From Luteolibacter yonseiensis (GTDB lineage: Bacteria > Verrucomicrobiota > Verrucomicrobiia > Verrucomicrobiales > Akkermansiaceae): 64,000 bases of DNA. A program made the position numbers and the translations under genes. The first letter of the stretch is position 1. Each line of letters opens with the position of its first letter. The DNA lies in NCBI RefSeq assembly GCF_016595465.1, contig NZ_JAENIK010000004.1:744001-808000 (forward strand). Reading direction: 5' to 3'. Below the pieces are notes generated by a model. The model had not been told where the DNA came from and did no database searches. It worked only from the letters and a program-made list of their open reading frames with translations. Positions 24,510 through 33,864 of this stretch are shown here, in pieces.

Positions 24510-27062
24510 ATGCTTTCAAGACGAGAATTCCTGCAAAAGGCCGCCATGCTTTCCGGCGGGCTCGGAGCCCTGGCGGCCACGCCGCCTTCCATCCTGAAAG
24601 CCCTCGGCATCGAGCCGCGGAAAGGCAGCACCTTCATGGATGCGGAGCATGTGGTGATCCTGATGCAGGAAAACCGCTCGTTCGACCACGCTTTCGGAAC
24701 CCTGCGTGGCGTGCGCGGCTTCGAGGATCCGCGTGCGATTGATCAGCCGGGTGGAAATCCGGTGTGGTTGCAGACCGACGGTCGGGGAGATGTCTACGCC
24801 CCCTTCAATCTGGACATCCACGGATCGAAGGCGACCTGGATGGGCGACCTGCCCCATGACAGGGATTCCCAGGTGGCGGCGGGGAACGGAGGGAAGCACG
24901 ACCAGTGGCTGAAGGTGAAGCAATCCGGCCGGGAGGCCTATGCGGCGCTCCCTCTCACGCTGGGGTACTATGATCGTAGTGACATTCCGTTCTATCATGC
25001 CTTCGCGGACGCGTTCACGGTCTGCGACCAGCACTTCAGCTCGGTGCAGACCTGCACGACCCCGAACCGGCTTTTCCTGTGGACGGGTACGAACCGCGAT
25101 CCACGGAACCCGGAAGCGGAACCCTGTCTCGACAACGATCAGGCCGACCACCGGACCAATGTGGACTGGACGACTTTCCCGGAGCGGCTGGAGGACTGTG
25201 GAGTCTCCTGGAAGATCTATCAGAACGAGATCGACCTGCCGACCGGATTGGAGGATGACGAGGCATCTTGGCTCTCCAACTTCGGGGACAACACGATGGA
25301 ATATTTTTCCCAGTATCACGTGAGGTTCTCCCCGGCCCATGTGGCGCATGTTGAAAAGCAGATCGCCGCGTTGTCCCGGCAACTGGCCGGACCTGTCGAT
25401 CCCGCGGTCGAACCCGGGGAGGCTGAAAAACGCAGGGAAAAACAACTCGCGGCCTTGGCAAGACTTCAGGAGGAGCTGGCCGCCTGCTCGCCGGAAGCAT
25501 TCCGGCAGCTTCCGGTCCGGGAACAGAACCTCCATAAGAAAGCCTTCACCACGAACACCGGAGACCCGCTCCAGCGGAAGCTCGCCACCCTCCGCTACCG
25601 CGAAGGAGAAACCGAACGCGAGGTGCATGTGCCCGCCGGCGACGTGCTCCACCAGTTCCGCAAGGATGTGGACGGCGGCAGGTTGCCAACGGTCTCCTGG
25701 CTGGTGGCTCCCGAGAATTTTTCCGACCACCCGAGCGCTCCCTGGTACGGCGCGTGGTATGTCTCGGAAGTGTTGGAAATCCTGACCCGTGACCCGGAGG
25801 TATGGAAGAAGACCATCTTCATCCTCACCTATGACGAGAACGATGGCTACTATGATCATGTCCCTCCGTTCATCCCGCCCCACACGGACCATCCCGCAAG
25901 CGGAGCCGCCTCAAAAGGGATCGATACCGCGCTGGAGTTCGACGGACAGGGTCACGCCATGGGCCTGGGTTACCGGGTTCCGATGGTGATCGCCTCGCCA
26001 TGGTCACGCGGCGGCAATGTCTGCTCGGAGGTGTTCGACCACACCTCGGTGCTCCGTTTTCTCGAGGTCTTCCTCGCCGGGAAAAAGACGTCTGGCCGCG
26101 TCGTGGAGCCGAATATCAGCAATTGGAGGAGGACGGTTTGTGGCGACCTGACCTCCGCGTTCGGACCCTTGACGGATGCCACGGAGGGTGATCCCGAGGC
26201 GGTGGCGCGGGATACATTCGTCGAGGGAATCCACCGCGCGGGTTTCAGCGGTTCTCCCGACAGCCACCGGAGCCTCACGGCGGAGGAAATCAGCCGGATC
26301 CGTGGAAACGCGCGGACCTCGCCTCTCCTTCCCTTGCAGGAACCCGGCACCCGGCCGTCGCGCGCGCTGCCTTATGAACTCCACGCCGAGGGACGCCTGG
26401 ACCGCGTGGCGGGGACTTTTGCCATCGCTTTAGAAGCGGCGGCGGGAACCTTCGGACGGAAAAACGCCGGCGCGCCTTTCCAAGTCTACGCGCCCGGAGC
26501 CTATCGGTCTGACCAAGCCATCGGCGACTCCGACGCACGAGGCCCAGACGAACACGCCCGGCGCTGGTCATACGCGGTCGCAACCGGGGACAGGGTCGGA
26601 TACGCATGGCCTCTGGAAGCCTTCGAAGGCGGACTCTACCACCTGCGGACCTATGGACCGAATGGGTTCCATCGTGAATACCGGGGCAATCTTGCCGATC
26701 CGCTTCTGGAAATCGGCTGCACCTACATGGAAGCATCCGAATCGCTGCTTCTGACATTCTCGAACCAAGACACGGCAAAACCTCTCCGGGTCACGGTGAG
26801 GGATCTGGCTTACGGAGCCGACGAAGTGGCCATCACCCTGCCGGCCGGGGGCAGCATGTTGGTTCCGTTCGACCTGGCGCGCAGCTTCCGCTGGTATGAT
26901 CTGGAGGTGGGCGTGGTTGGCAGTGACCTGTTCAGCCGCCGCTATGCCGGACGGGTGGAGAACGGCAGGGACGGACCAAGCGATCCCCTGATCGGCCGCC
27001 GCACCGCCGCCATCGCCAACGACACGGAATCGAAGCCCGCAGCCACCGGTGGCAGCATTTGA
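24510..27062 (+). CDS. Secreted phospholipase C (phosphocholine-specific type)
   Basis: An 850-residue exported phosphoesterase. The N-terminus carries a Tat-type signal (SRREFLQKAAML), then the phosphoesterase domain: HVVILMQENRSFDHAFGTLRGVRGF, the SSVQTCTTPNRLFLWTG block, a metal-site TYDENDGYYDHVPPF and a late GYRVPMVIASPWSRGG. After residue about 620 two repeated C-terminal beta domains (bacterial PLC C-terminal domain) follow. Enzymes of this family release phosphocholine from phosphatidylcholine or sphingomyelin. It is followed by convergent lipid genes (acyltransferase, LplT-like transporter), so lipid remodelling or scavenging is a plausible context. Start chosen for the twin-arginine motif. 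Confidence 0.92.
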   Translation: MLSRREFLQKAAMLSGGLGALAATPPSILKALGIEPRKGSTFMDAEHVVILMQENRSFDHAFGTLRGVRGFEDPRAIDQPGGNPVWLQTDGRGDVYAPFNLDIHGSKATWMGDLPHDRDSQVAAGNGGKHDQWLKVKQSGREAYAALPLTLGYYDRSDIPFYHAFADAFTVCDQHFSSVQTCTTPNRLFLWTGTNRDPRNPEAEPCLDNDQADHRTNVDWTTFPERLEDCGVSWKIYQNEIDLPTGLEDDEASWLSNFGDNTMEYFSQYHVRFSPAHVAHVEKQIAALSRQLAGPVDPAVEPGEAEKRREKQLAALARLQEELAACSPEAFRQLPVREQNLHKKAFTTNTGDPLQRKLATLRYREGETEREVHVPAGDVLHQFRKDVDGGRLPTVSWLVAPENFSDHPSAPWYGAWYVSEVLEILTRDPEVWKKTIFILTYDENDGYYDHVPPFIPPHTDHPASGAASKGIDTALEFDGQGHAMGLGYRVPMVIASPWSRGGNVCSEVFDHTSVLRFLEVFLAGKKTSGRVVEPNISNWRRTVCGDLTSAFGPLTDATEGDPEAVARDTFVEGIHRAGFSGSPDSHRSLTAEEISRIRGNARTSPLLPLQEPGTRPSRALPYELHAEGRLDRVAGTFAIALEAAAGTFGRKNAGAPFQVYAPGAYRSDQAIGDSDARGPDEHARRWSYAVATGDRVGYAWPLEAFEGGLYHLRTYGPNGFHREYRGNLADPLLEIGCTYMEASESLLLTFSNQDTAKPLRVTVRDLAYGADEVAITLPAGGSMLVPFDLARSFRWYDLEVGVVGSDLFSRRYAGRVENGRDGPSDPLIGRRTAAIANDTESKPAATGGSI

Positions 27063-27078
27063 AAAACGCCGGTCGCGA

Positions 27079-28290
27079 TCACGGGATTCCGGCCCCCGTC
27101 GGAGCGATCCTCCGGTGGTTCTTCGATGATTCCAACAACTCCTCCATCCGCCTGCGGATCTCCGCCGTGACGGGATCCGTATCCTGGGATTTGTCCCGGC
27201 CCGCACCGACCTCGATGGCGTCGCCCACGGTGATGACCGCGCGGATGGGGAAATGGGGCCGGGCGACATCCGTCAGATCCTCCTCGTATCGTTCCACGGT
27301 TTCCAGAATGCGTTCCGGGGTGGCATTCTCAAAATAGTCTCCGGGGTAGCAGTGGAGCTGCTGGACGAGATAGAGGTCGGCAAGCTGTCGCCAGGGGGAG
27401 GCCCGCTCGGTTTCCGTGAGATCACCCGTCACCATCTGCGGAAGAATGGCCGAGCGCAGCCGTTTGACGCGGGCCATGGTGTCGCCGTCGTGGCGTCCGC
27501 CGCACCACTGGATCTCAAGCGGAGCCAGCAGGAAGTCCTCGAGCCGTTGCAGGCGTTCGCGGATCGTCCCGGATTGGGGCGAATGCAGGTGCTCGATTTC
27601 CTTCAGATCCAGCAGAGCCCCGCCGATCTTGAGGATGCGTTCACGCAGCGGGAGATGGATTTGCGGCTGCCAGGCGAGACGTTTTTCGATATCCCCGATC
27701 ACGGGCATGACCGTCTTTTCCAGATCTCCCTCGAAGAAATAGCGGATGAACACAGGGTGGATGACCACCTTGCCTTCCGTGCGCTGCTTGGCCGCCGAGC
27801 GGGCGATGAACGACGGGCCATCCATGAAATTCACCAGCCGGTCATTGGAGCGGGTGATGATGCCTTCGGCGAAGATGACAAGCGGGTGTCGTGCGTCGGC
27901 CACGGTTTTCACGGAACATTTCAGCGATTCCCTGTCCATGCCCTCGCGATAGACACTGAAGGCTCCCACGCGCGGCATGATGAAGCGCCGGATTTTATTG
28001 AACATGAAAGCATGCCAGCTCGCGATCACGTGGAAAGGCCGCTCCACTTCGGCCGCCAGCGAATCCAGCACCATGGGATCGCAAGGGCGGCAGTGGTTCG
28101 AGACGATCATGATGCCGTGACCGGCGTCGAGCGAGGCGCGGAGTTTCTCCGCACCCACGCATTCCACCGCGGCGACGCCGTTGGTTTTCTTGATGTAGCG
28201 GGGAAGCAGGAGACGCACGAGCCAGTGCCAGCCCCGGCTGTGGCGGGGAGGGATGAAGGTGTATGGCTTCTCGACGACAATGTTTTGCAT
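27079..28290 (-). CDS. PlsC-like 1-acylglycerophosphate acyltransferase
   Basis: A 403-residue acyltransferase. The catalytic H-x4-D motif appears as NHCRPCDPMVLD (His66, Asp71), followed by the glycerophosphate-binding strand VIFAEGIITRSND and later AAKQRTEGKVVIHPVFIRYFFEG. The C-terminal 150 residues are an extra helical part with many charged residues. It would add the second acyl chain to lysophosphatidic acid or re-acylate lysolipids. I start at ATG 28290 (MQNIVVEKP); longer frames overlap the upstream transporter. It lies downstream of an LplT-like MFS transporter, as in lysophospholipid repair systems. Confidence 0.85.
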   Translation of the reverse strand: MQNIVVEKPYTFIPPRHSRGWHWLVRLLLPRYIKKTNGVAAVECVGAEKLRASLDAGHGIMIVSNHCRPCDPMVLDSLAAEVERPFHVIASWHAFMFNKIRRFIMPRVGAFSVYREGMDRESLKCSVKTVADARHPLVIFAEGIITRSNDRLVNFMDGPSFIARSAAKQRTEGKVVIHPVFIRYFFEGDLEKTVMPVIGDIEKRLAWQPQIHLPLRERILKIGGALLDLKEIEHLHSPQSGTIRERLQRLEDFLLAPLEIQWCGGRHDGDTMARVKRLRSAILPQMVTGDLTETERASPWRQLADLYLVQQLHCYPGDYFENATPERILETVERYEEDLTDVARPHFPIRAVITVGDAIEVGAGRDKSQDTDPVTAEIRRRMEELLESSKNHRRIAPTGAGIP

Positions 28291-28321
28291 CGTTTGACGG
28301 AGGATGGGGATGTTTGTCGCT

Positions 28322-29584
28322 TCAGTGGGAATGTCTCCAGCGGGCCAGCATTTCCGGCACCGCCTGCGGGCGTGACCAGGTGACGAAGATCCCGGCCAGC
28401 GCGGCGACACCGCCGCAGACCCAGAAGATCTGGCCGTAGTTGAAATGCGCCGCACCCGTGAGCAGTGTCAGCATCTGAGCCGCCACGGCGATGCCGATCC
28501 ATGACAGCCAGCTTGCCGCCCCCTGGACCGCGCCACGGATCTCCGGCGCCGGACTGTGCTGGAGCACGGAAACGATCGGTACGATGAACAACCCGCCACC
28601 GATGCCAAGCAGCGCGAGCGCGCTGACGAAGATGGATTTCTCCACCCCCGGCCAACCGAGCGCCACACTGCCGAGCGCCATCACCAAGGCTCCCGTGGGG
28701 ACCAATCCGTATTCGATCCGGCCGCGTGAAAGCCGGCCTGCCAGCATGCTCCCCACGCCGATGCCGAGGCTGAGCGCGGCCTGCAGCCATGCTTGCTCGG
28801 TGGGTTTCAGGTGGAAAACCTTGTGGGCGTAGAGCGCGAGATTCAACTGCACGAGCGCGGCCACGAAGAAGAAGGCCGTGTTTCCCCAGTTCGCCCGCCA
28901 CAGGTCGCGGTCCTGCTTCATCACCTTGAAGTTGCTCCAGATCTCTCCCACAATGTTCAGGTTCAGCTTTTTACCGGGATCCGCCGCAGGCACCTTCGCG
29001 ATGCCGAGGCTGGTCAGCACTCCCACCCCGGCGAGCGCCGCCAGCAGGATGCCGGACCACATCTCGCGGTGTTCCAACGACTCGGCGAGCCACCCCCCGG
29101 CGAAGGTGCCGAGGATGATGCCCACGAAGGTGAGGAGTTCGAGAATACCGTTTCCGGCGGAGAGTCTGCCGGGCGGCAGGACTTCCGGGATGATGCCGTA
29201 TTTCGCCGGGGCGAAGATGGTGCTGTGGACGCCCATCAGGCAGATCGCCACGAGCTGGAGCGATCTCGATTCGAGCATCAGGCCGTATGCGGCGAAAAGC
29301 ATGATGGCGATTTCCGCCAGTTTCACGCCGATCATCACCGAGCGTTTGCTGAAGCGGTCCGCCATCCACCCGCCGATGGTCGCGAAGAGCAGGAAGGGAA
29401 TGGCGAAAAGCTGCGAGGCATGGGAGGCGAAGCCTTCCTTGTCCGCCTCCGTCATGGTCACGGAGATGAGCACGGGGAAAACGACCAGCCATTTCAGAGC
29501 GTTGTCGGAGAAGGCACCCTGGAACTGGGTGAACATCAGGTTCCAGAAGCCTCGCGGCCAGGATTTGGAGGAGTCGGAATTCAT
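28322..29584 (-). CDS. MFS transporter, LplT-like (lysophospholipid import)
   Basis: A 420-residue major-facilitator protein with about 12 predicted helices. The first helix and loop read FWNLMFTQFQGAFSDNALKW, which resembles the start of LplT/Aas-type lysophospholipid transporters, followed by GGWMADRFSKRSV (motif A region) and APAKYGIIPEVLPP. Such proteins flip lysophospholipids into the cytoplasm for re-acylation. The next gene downstream, 31 bases away, is a PlsC-type acyltransferase, which together mirrors the LplT-acyltransferase pair of other bacteria. Substrate specificity is inferred from this pairing; the MFS call itself is firm. Confidence 0.85.
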   Translation of the reverse strand: MNSDSSKSWPRGFWNLMFTQFQGAFSDNALKWLVVFPVLISVTMTEADKEGFASHASQLFAIPFLLFATIGGWMADRFSKRSVMIGVKLAEIAIMLFAAYGLMLESRSLQLVAICLMGVHSTIFAPAKYGIIPEVLPPGRLSAGNGILELLTFVGIILGTFAGGWLAESLEHREMWSGILLAALAGVGVLTSLGIAKVPAADPGKKLNLNIVGEIWSNFKVMKQDRDLWRANWGNTAFFFVAALVQLNLALYAHKVFHLKPTEQAWLQAALSLGIGVGSMLAGRLSRGRIEYGLVPTGALVMALGSVALGWPGVEKSIFVSALALLGIGGGLFIVPIVSVLQHSPAPEIRGAVQGAASWLSWIGIAVAAQMLTLLTGAAHFNYGQIFWVCGGVAALAGIFVTWSRPQAVPEMLARWRHSH

Positions 29585-29585
29585 G

Positions 29586-30224
29586 TCAGTTCGCGGGAGT
29601 GAAGACTTTTTTCAGGAAGAGGTGCGTGGGGATGAAGACGATTCCCACCAGTGCGGCGATCCATGTGCCGAGGTAGGCGAGGGGAGGCATCCAGGACTGG
29701 GGCTTCGCGTCGTCCATGCCGAAGACGTAGTTGACGTTCCGCGGAGTGTTGGAACTCGCAAGGTCCGCACCGGCGGGAGGTAGCAGGAAGTAGGCGGCGA
29801 GGCAGAGGACGACACAGATGAGCGACCAGCCCCACAGCGCGCGGCGGTCGTAGCCTGTCTTCCAAACCAGATAGATCAGCAGGAACGGCAGCCATCCGTG
29901 GAAGAATGACAGGCCGCGCAGGAACAGCGAACGTTTTTCATCAAACATGTAGCCGGTCATTCCCGTCAGCTTGCCGCCGGAGAGTTCCACCAGGAAATCC
30001 GCGCACCAAAGCATCTGTGGCAGCAGGATGCCGACGGCGGGAAGCGAAACCAGCAGCGCGTTCTCCTTCCAGATGCCGACGAGCGTGAGCAGCAGCGCCA
30101 CGTCGCAGAAGTAGAGGAAATTCGTGGGACCGTAGTTGGTCCAGTAGACGGGGATCATCACGGCGAGGAACACGGTGTAGGCGGCTTTCAACCAGAGAGG
30201 GATTCGCGGGGGCTTTGTTTTCAT
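29586..30224 (-). CDS. Multi-pass membrane protein of unknown function
   Basis: A 212-residue hydrophobic protein with about six predicted membrane segments (for example AAYTVFLAVMIPVYW, LYFCDVALLLTLVGIW, LPFLLIYLVW, SLICVVLCLAAYFLL and TWIAALVGIVFIP). A conserved-looking NYGPTNFLYFCDVALL stretch, with charged residues inside the second helix, may be functional. I do not recognise a named family. It ends 1 base before the MFS transporter start on the same strand and so belongs to the lipid operon; a role in lipid transport or envelope maintenance is only a guess. Divergent from the LysR regulator gene. Confidence 0.75.
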   Translation of the reverse strand: MKTKPPRIPLWLKAAYTVFLAVMIPVYWTNYGPTNFLYFCDVALLLTLVGIWKENALLVSLPAVGILLPQMLWCADFLVELSGGKLTGMTGYMFDEKRSLFLRGLSFFHGWLPFLLIYLVWKTGYDRRALWGWSLICVVLCLAAYFLLPPAGADLASSNTPRNVNYVFGMDDAKPQSWMPPLAYLGTWIAALVGIVFIPTHLFLKKVFTPAN

Positions 30225-30278
30225 GAAGTGGTCGTCAGGTTCAGCCTCTATGTATCAGCGGGATGGGTGGATGCGTTA

Positions 30279-30293
30279 ATTGATACTTTCAAT
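30279..30293. promoter_or_regulatory. LysR-type operator ATTGA-N5-TCAAT
   Basis: ATTGA-TACTT-TCAAT is a perfect inverted repeat with the T-N11-A shape of LysR-type binding sites. It lies in the 101-base divergent spacer between the membrane-protein gene (start 30224) and the LysR gene (start 30326), so it probably mediates autoregulation and control of the lipid operon. Confidence 0.5.
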
Positions 30294-30325
30294 GCGAACA
30301 TCGACTGCTTCAATGGACACGACCG

Positions 30326-31204
30326 ATGAACATCCACCATCTGGAACTCTTCTACCATGTCGCCCGCTGCCGCGGCGTGAGCGCCGCGGCGCGGCAGATG
30401 CCCTATGGCATCCAGCAGCCCGCCATCAGCGCGCAGATCCTCCAGCTCGAGAATTCGTTGGGGAAAGCGCTTTTCCACCGGCGGCCGTTCGCGTTGACAG
30501 TGGAGGGCGAGGCGTTGTTCGCCTTCGTGGAACCCTTTTTCGCGAAGCTGCCGATGATGGCCGAACGGTTGCGTGGTGGCGCGGACAACAGCCTGCGGAT
30601 CTCCTGCCCGGAGATCGTGCAGCGGGATTACCTGCCCGCGCTTCTCTCCGGCGTGCGTGCGCGCGTGCCGGGCTTCCATTTCAGCTTGGAATCGGGGCGC
30701 ATCGAGGAGATCGAAAACAACCTTCGCGGCGGGAAAATCGATCTCGGGCTGGCGACGAGCGCGGGTCCGAAGGAGAATGGCATCGACCACCGCGAGCTGC
30801 TGCGGATGCCGCTGCTGTTGTTGGTCCGGGAGGATGACGGACCCTGCACGGCGGCGGAGATCCTGGGACAGGACCGGATCGAGCAACCGCTGATCACGCT
30901 GCCGCGCGGGGAGCCGTCGGTGGCGGCCTTCCAGCAGGAGCTGCAGCGCCGTAACATCGAGTGGTATCCCACGCTGGAGCTGGCGAGCCTGGATCTGGTG
31001 GCGCGTTTCGTGACGGAAGGTTACGGCACGGGCCTGGTGCTGGACATCCCGGGGGCGGTGCGTCCGCCGGGAGTGCGCACGTTGCCGCTGTCGGATTTCC
31101 CGGAGGTGCGGTTTTACGCGCTCACGTCTGGAAACCGCCCTGCCATGGTGGAGCTGTTCATTGCCGAAGCGGAGAAGGTCATCGAGGGATTTCGCGGAAA
31201 ATGA
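30326..31204 (+). CDS. LysR-family transcriptional regulator
   Basis: A 292-residue LysR-type regulator. The helix-turn-helix at the N-terminus is MNIHHLELFYHVARCRGVSAAARQMPYGIQQPAISAQI, followed by the linker helix and LQLENSLGKALFHRRPFALTVEGEALFAFVEPFF. The effector domain covers about residues 90-290, with LRISCPEIVQRDYLPALLSGVRAR at its start. The helix-turn-helix has an unusual insertion, PYGIQQPA, compared with the common xVSQPAxS. It is divergent from the membrane/lipid operon, with a T-N11-A palindrome between the two, which suggests it regulates that operon. Ligand unknown. Confidence 0.9.
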   Translation: MNIHHLELFYHVARCRGVSAAARQMPYGIQQPAISAQILQLENSLGKALFHRRPFALTVEGEALFAFVEPFFAKLPMMAERLRGGADNSLRISCPEIVQRDYLPALLSGVRARVPGFHFSLESGRIEEIENNLRGGKIDLGLATSAGPKENGIDHRELLRMPLLLLVREDDGPCTAAEILGQDRIEQPLITLPRGEPSVAAFQQELQRRNIEWYPTLELASLDLVARFVTEGYGTGLVLDIPGAVRPPGVRTLPLSDFPEVRFYALTSGNRPAMVELFIAEAEKVIEGFRGK

Positions 31205-31259
31205 CCTGCCAGTTTCTTGTTCCTTGAATCCGGACGCCACAACGGGTTGGATCTGTGGC

Positions 31260-31721
31260 GTGAATCCCTGCTACCCACTCCTCGCGGTTTCCTTGCTTAT
31301 CGGTGCCTGTGCGGGACCGCGCGAACCATTGGTGGTGAAACAATTCCAGCTACGCGACGAAACCACGAGCCGGTCCGACGAACCGATGGTGAAGATGGAG
31401 AAGCTGCGCCGCCTGCATGGTTCCGTGAGCATGGCCGAGCGCGCGGAGAAACTCGGGCAGTATTACACGTTCATCTGGAGCGACCCGGAAGGCGTCGGCC
31501 AGGGAGATGTCGAGCTCATCCTCCAATACCAGCAGGGAGCCACCGGCAGCCGCATCAAGCGTCTGGTGCGGACCTTTCCCGCCAGCGAAGAGGGGGGGCA
31601 GGTGGAATTCTCCGTGGTGGGTCATGACTACCGGAAAAACGGCCGCGTGATGGCATGGAAGGCCACGCTCCAGCGCGGCAGACGCGTCATTGCCACACGA
31701 CAATCGTATCTCTGGCAATAA
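31260..31721 (+). CDS. Small lipoprotein of unknown function
   Basis: A 153-residue predicted lipoprotein. GTG at 31260 opens a short hydrophobic signal (NPCYPLLAVSLLIGAC) with lipobox Cys at residue 17. The mature part (EPLVVKQFQLRDETTS at its start and RGRRVIATRQSYLWQ at the end) is mixed alpha/beta with no family I recognise. The signal lacks the usual positive charge near its start, so an upstream start such as the TTG at 31224 cannot be excluded. It lies between the LysR gene and the STAS gene on the same strand. Confidence 0.6.
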   Translation: MNPCYPLLAVSLLIGACAGPREPLVVKQFQLRDETTSRSDEPMVKMEKLRRLHGSVSMAERAEKLGQYYTFIWSDPEGVGQGDVELILQYQQGATGSRIKRLVRTFPASEEGGQVEFSVVGHDYRKNGRVMAWKATLQRGRRVIATRQSYLWQ

Positions 31722-31811
31722 GTGCGATTCTATTCAGATGGAAGGTTGACCAATCCGCTCCCTGATTTTACATTTACGAACCTCGCGCGCCAAACGACGA
31801 CCTCTCCCTCA

Positions 31812-32357
31812 GTGACAACGGAAGCCCCTATATCAGTCGGTATCTTCGATGGATTCAGCTGGATCCGCTGTGAGGGCAAGGGTTCGTTCATGAACAGCCC
31901 GGTCATCAAGGCCTTCGGTGACGAGCGGATCGCGGCAGGCGAACGATGTCTCGCGGTGGACCTCGCCAGTTGCACCGGAATGGACTCCACCTTCATGGGA
32001 ACGCTCGCCGGCATGGCCTCACGGCTGTCCGCGCAGGACGGGGGAGTGCTCCAGATCGCCGAAGCCGGAGATCGGAACCGCCGCTCGCTGGAAGACCTCG
32101 GGCTGGATTTCCTGATGGAGATCGATCCTCCCGAGGCCCGTTGGAAGCACGATATCACCCGGATCCGGGCGAACCTCAGGGCTCCTCAGACGCCTCCCGC
32201 GCCAGGCCAGGTCCAGCGGACCCAACATGTGCTGGAAGCCCACCAGATCCTGTCCGAGGCGAATGACAAGAACGCGAAGGTCTTCTCGAATGTGGTCACG
32301 ATGTTGGAGGACGAGCTTGCGGAAAAACAGAAGCTGGCCCAGTCGGCAAAAAAATGA
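31812..32357 (+). CDS. STAS-domain protein (anti-sigma factor antagonist type)
   Basis: A 181-residue protein. I start at GTG 31812 because the preceding 90 bases are AT-rich and look like a promoter (gattttacatttacg) although the frame is open further back. Residues about 1-100 form a STAS domain with LAVDLASCTGMDSTFMGTLAGM, the place of the phosphorylatable serine in RsbV/SpoIIAA-like antagonists (DSxxxGxL). The C-terminal 60 residues are a charged helical tail ending EDELAEKQKLAQSAKK, absent from simple antagonists. It is followed, 45 bases later, by a SpoIIE-type phosphatase gene, so the two probably make a partner-switching pair. No switch kinase is nearby. Confidence 0.8.
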   Translation: MTTEAPISVGIFDGFSWIRCEGKGSFMNSPVIKAFGDERIAAGERCLAVDLASCTGMDSTFMGTLAGMASRLSAQDGGVLQIAEAGDRNRRSLEDLGLDFLMEIDPPEARWKHDITRIRANLRAPQTPPAPGQVQRTQHVLEAHQILSEANDKNAKVFSNVVTMLEDELAEKQKLAQSAKK

Positions 32358-32402
32358 TGGGATTCTCTCCGGGATGCGTCTGAAAATTGATTTCCCGCGA
32401 GA

Positions 32403-33845
32403 ATGCACGTTTCCACCCTCATACTCATTCCGGTTGCCGCGCTGATTGTAACGGCGCTGATTTTCGCCCTGCAGAACCAGCGCCGCCGCGTGCGGGCCAT
32501 CCGCCGCAGGTTTGACAACCTGGAACGCGAGGAGGAGCGCATGTTCACCTTCCTCCACGACCTCGGCCTGGCCATTGAGAATGAACCATCTCCGTCGATG
32601 CTGTCGCGCATCATCGTGGATGGCATCGACAAGGTCGTCGCCGCGCGCGGCGGTGCGATCTATTTCCTGAACGCGGAGGGAGGGTTTCTCAGTCCGTCCT
32701 ATATTTCCGAGGAATGCCCGCCGCTCATCGGCATCCCGGTGGAGATCCGCAAGAAAGCCGAGCGCGATCCGCGGGCGCTGGAAAGCCACGTGCGGCTGTC
32801 CCGCATCGCCATGGAGGACGGCATCCTCGGCCACTGCCTGAGTGTCGGCGAGCCCATGCATGTGCCGGACATGAAGAATCATCCGGCGTTCCGGGACGCC
32901 TTCACCCGCTATACCGACGATGTCGCCGTGCTGGTGGCTCCCTTGCGCCATGCGAACAAGGACCTCGGCGTGCTCGCCGTGGCCCGCCGTCACGCGGATG
33001 GGAATTTTTCCAACAATGACTTCGCCGTCTTCCGCACCGCCGCCGAGCAGTCGTCGTTCGCCATCGGAAACGCCCGCATCCACCGCGAGGCCCATGAGAA
33101 GCGGGCGATGGAGGGGGAGCTCCGGAACGCCCGCGAGGTCCAGCGCATCCTGCTTCCCCAGCATGACCCGGTCATCAGCGGTTTCCGCATTTCCGGGACG
33201 AACCTGCCGGCCCGCATCATCAGCGGCGACTATTACGACTACCTGGATCTGGGGAACGACAAGCTCGGCATCGCCATCGCCGATGTTTCCGGAAAAGGCG
33301 TCCCGGCGGGTCTGCTGATGGCCATGTGCCGCAGCTCCCTGAGATCCGTCGCTTCGGGGGAAATGTCCCCGTCGAAGGTCATGGCCGCCGTGAACCGCCA
33401 GCTTTTCCCGGACATCCGGGAGGACATGTTCATCAGCATGGCCTACAGCATTCTGGATGCGGCGACCGGCAAGCTCACGCTCTCCCGCGCCGGGCACGAT
33501 CCGGCCCTGCTGTACCGCCGGCAGACCGGGAAGGTCGAGCTGCTTCGCTCACCCGGCCTCGCACTGGGCGTCGATGGTGGCACTGTCTTCGAGCGGGTCA
33601 CGCGGGATCAGGAAATCGAGCTGAAATCCGGTGACTGCGTGCTTTTCTACACGGATGGAGTGAAGGAGGCCGTCGATGCCGACGAGGAGGAATTCGGCAT
33701 GGATCGCATGTCCGAGTCCTTCCGCAGGGCCGCGCCGCTGGGTGCGGAAAGCGTGCTCATCCGGATGCAGGAGGAACTCAAGATGTTCACCGGCGAGGGA
33801 AAACAGATGGACGACATCACACTCGTCGCGCTGGAGAAACGCTAA
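32403..33845 (+). CDS. Membrane-anchored GAF-SpoIIE family protein phosphatase
   Basis: A 480-residue protein. A single membrane helix at residues 3-23 (VSTLILIPVAALIVTALIFAL) is followed by a coiled-coil-like stretch, a GAF sensor domain (about 55-220, starting FTFLHDLGLAIEN) and a PP2C/SpoIIE phosphatase domain. Phosphatase motifs are SGDYYDYL, IADVSGKGVPA, FYTDGVKEA and QMDDITLVAL, covering the metal aspartates. It should dephosphorylate the STAS antagonist encoded just upstream and thereby control a sigma or anti-sigma factor. The signal sensed by the GAF domain is unknown. Its 3' end is convergent with a sulfatase gene. Confidence 0.9.
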   Translation: MHVSTLILIPVAALIVTALIFALQNQRRRVRAIRRRFDNLEREEERMFTFLHDLGLAIENEPSPSMLSRIIVDGIDKVVAARGGAIYFLNAEGGFLSPSYISEECPPLIGIPVEIRKKAERDPRALESHVRLSRIAMEDGILGHCLSVGEPMHVPDMKNHPAFRDAFTRYTDDVAVLVAPLRHANKDLGVLAVARRHADGNFSNNDFAVFRTAAEQSSFAIGNARIHREAHEKRAMEGELRNAREVQRILLPQHDPVISGFRISGTNLPARIISGDYYDYLDLGNDKLGIAIADVSGKGVPAGLLMAMCRSSLRSVASGEMSPSKVMAAVNRQLFPDIREDMFISMAYSILDAATGKLTLSRAGHDPALLYRRQTGKVELLRSPGLALGVDGGTVFERVTRDQEIELKSGDCVLFYTDGVKEAVDADEEEFGMDRMSESFRRAAPLGAESVLIRMQEELKMFTGEGKQMDDITLVALEKR

Positions 33846-33864
33846 CTGCCGCTGCCTGCGGAAA

